From Chloroflexota bacterium (GTDB lineage: Bacteria > Chloroflexota > UBA5177 > JANWHV01), in assembly GCA_028287725.1 (NCBI GenBank), contig JAQBPC010000276.1:1-5800 (forward strand): DNA of 5,800 bases. The letters are read 5' to 3'. The notes beneath the pieces are model-generated. The model was not told where the DNA came from. It was given only the letters and a program-made list of their open reading frames with translations, and ran no database searches. The translations under genes were made by a program, and so were the position numbers. The stretch's first letter is position 1, and every line of letters starts with the position of its first letter. Positions 5,635-5,800 of this stretch are shown piece by piece.

Positions 5635-5800
5635 GTGGACACAGATGCGGCGCGTGACGAGACCGTTACCTTTCCAGTCACACACTCGATCCTCTCACAT
5701 GGTGTGCTGCTGAGCGAGGTTAGCTCGCGGTATGACATTGGGGCGCCGCGTTCGTGCACACTCCTGCATCACGGCCTCAATGATTCGTACCTGCTCCGCA
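5635..5800 (+). CDS. Aminoglycoside phosphotransferase-family kinase, 5' part only
   Basis: Only the first 55 codons are in the window; the frame is open to the right edge. The visible protein runs from a short polar leader into FPVTHSILS (13-21), then LLSEVSSRYDIGAPRSC (25-41) and LLHHGLNDSYLLR (43-55). An alpha helix ending in a YDIG-like element, followed by a GLND-S/T-Y strand-loop, is the typical N-terminus of the APH/homoserine kinase/choline kinase fold. The GLND-Y part forms the ATP-binding lobe (nucleotide-positioning loop). The catalytic HGDxxxxN and DxD motifs would lie downstream, outside the window. The GTG start is supported by a strong ribosome binding site. The substrate could be an antibiotic, a sugar, an amino alcohol or a vitamin, and nothing here decides it. 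The gene is co-directional with ileS with a 148-bp gap that contains a stable hairpin, so co-transcription is uncertain. Confidence 0.7.
   Translation, partial: MDTDAARDETVTFPVTHSILSHGVLLSEVSSRYDIGAPRSCTLLHHGLNDSYLLR

Overview
The window is a GC-rich bacterial chromosome segment centred on one large housekeeping gene, an isoleucyl-tRNA synthetase (ileS, 2280-5486, + strand). A complete tRNA-responsive T-box leader lies in front of it. T-box control, high GC and a eukaryote-like (type 2) IleRS suggest a Gram-positive-type lineage or Chloroflexota. I lean towards Chloroflexota/Thermomicrobia, but this rests on family resemblance alone and confidence is low.

Left part, minus strand (1-1414): a GTG-started gene encodes a 289-aa nucleotidyltransferase of the AadA/ANT(3'')-like type with a DUF4111-like C-terminal half. 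It overlaps by ATGA a gene for a tyrosine recombinase (integrase). After 105 codons the recombinase frame hits a TAG, yet good integrase sequence continues in the same frame to the window edge. It therefore looks like a recombinase inactivated by a single nonsense mutation. The pair has the look of an accessory or mobile module.

Middle (1415-1901): a short AT-rich divergent promoter region separates the nucleotidyltransferase from a plus-strand 140-aa hotdog-fold thioesterase of the PaaI type.

Leader (1902-2279): a TTGACA promoter is followed by a T-box riboswitch. The structure can be traced by eye: Stem I with an ATC (Ile) specifier, Stem II, a Stem IIA/B pseudoknot, Stem III, the T-box sequence, and mutually exclusive antiterminator and terminator. 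Uncharged tRNA-Ile is expected to switch on ileS transcription.

ileS: 1068 aa. Both class I signature motifs are altered: HIGH reads GVHH and KMSKS reads EMHKS. The first is the swapped GXHH motif reported for mupirocin hyper-resistant IleRS2 enzymes and is the most interesting feature here.

Right edge (5487-5800): a perfect 13-bp GC-rich inverted repeat follows ileS. Next, a GTG start behind a strong Shine-Dalgarno sequence opens the 5' part of an aminoglycoside phosphotransferase/choline-kinase-fold gene that runs off the window.
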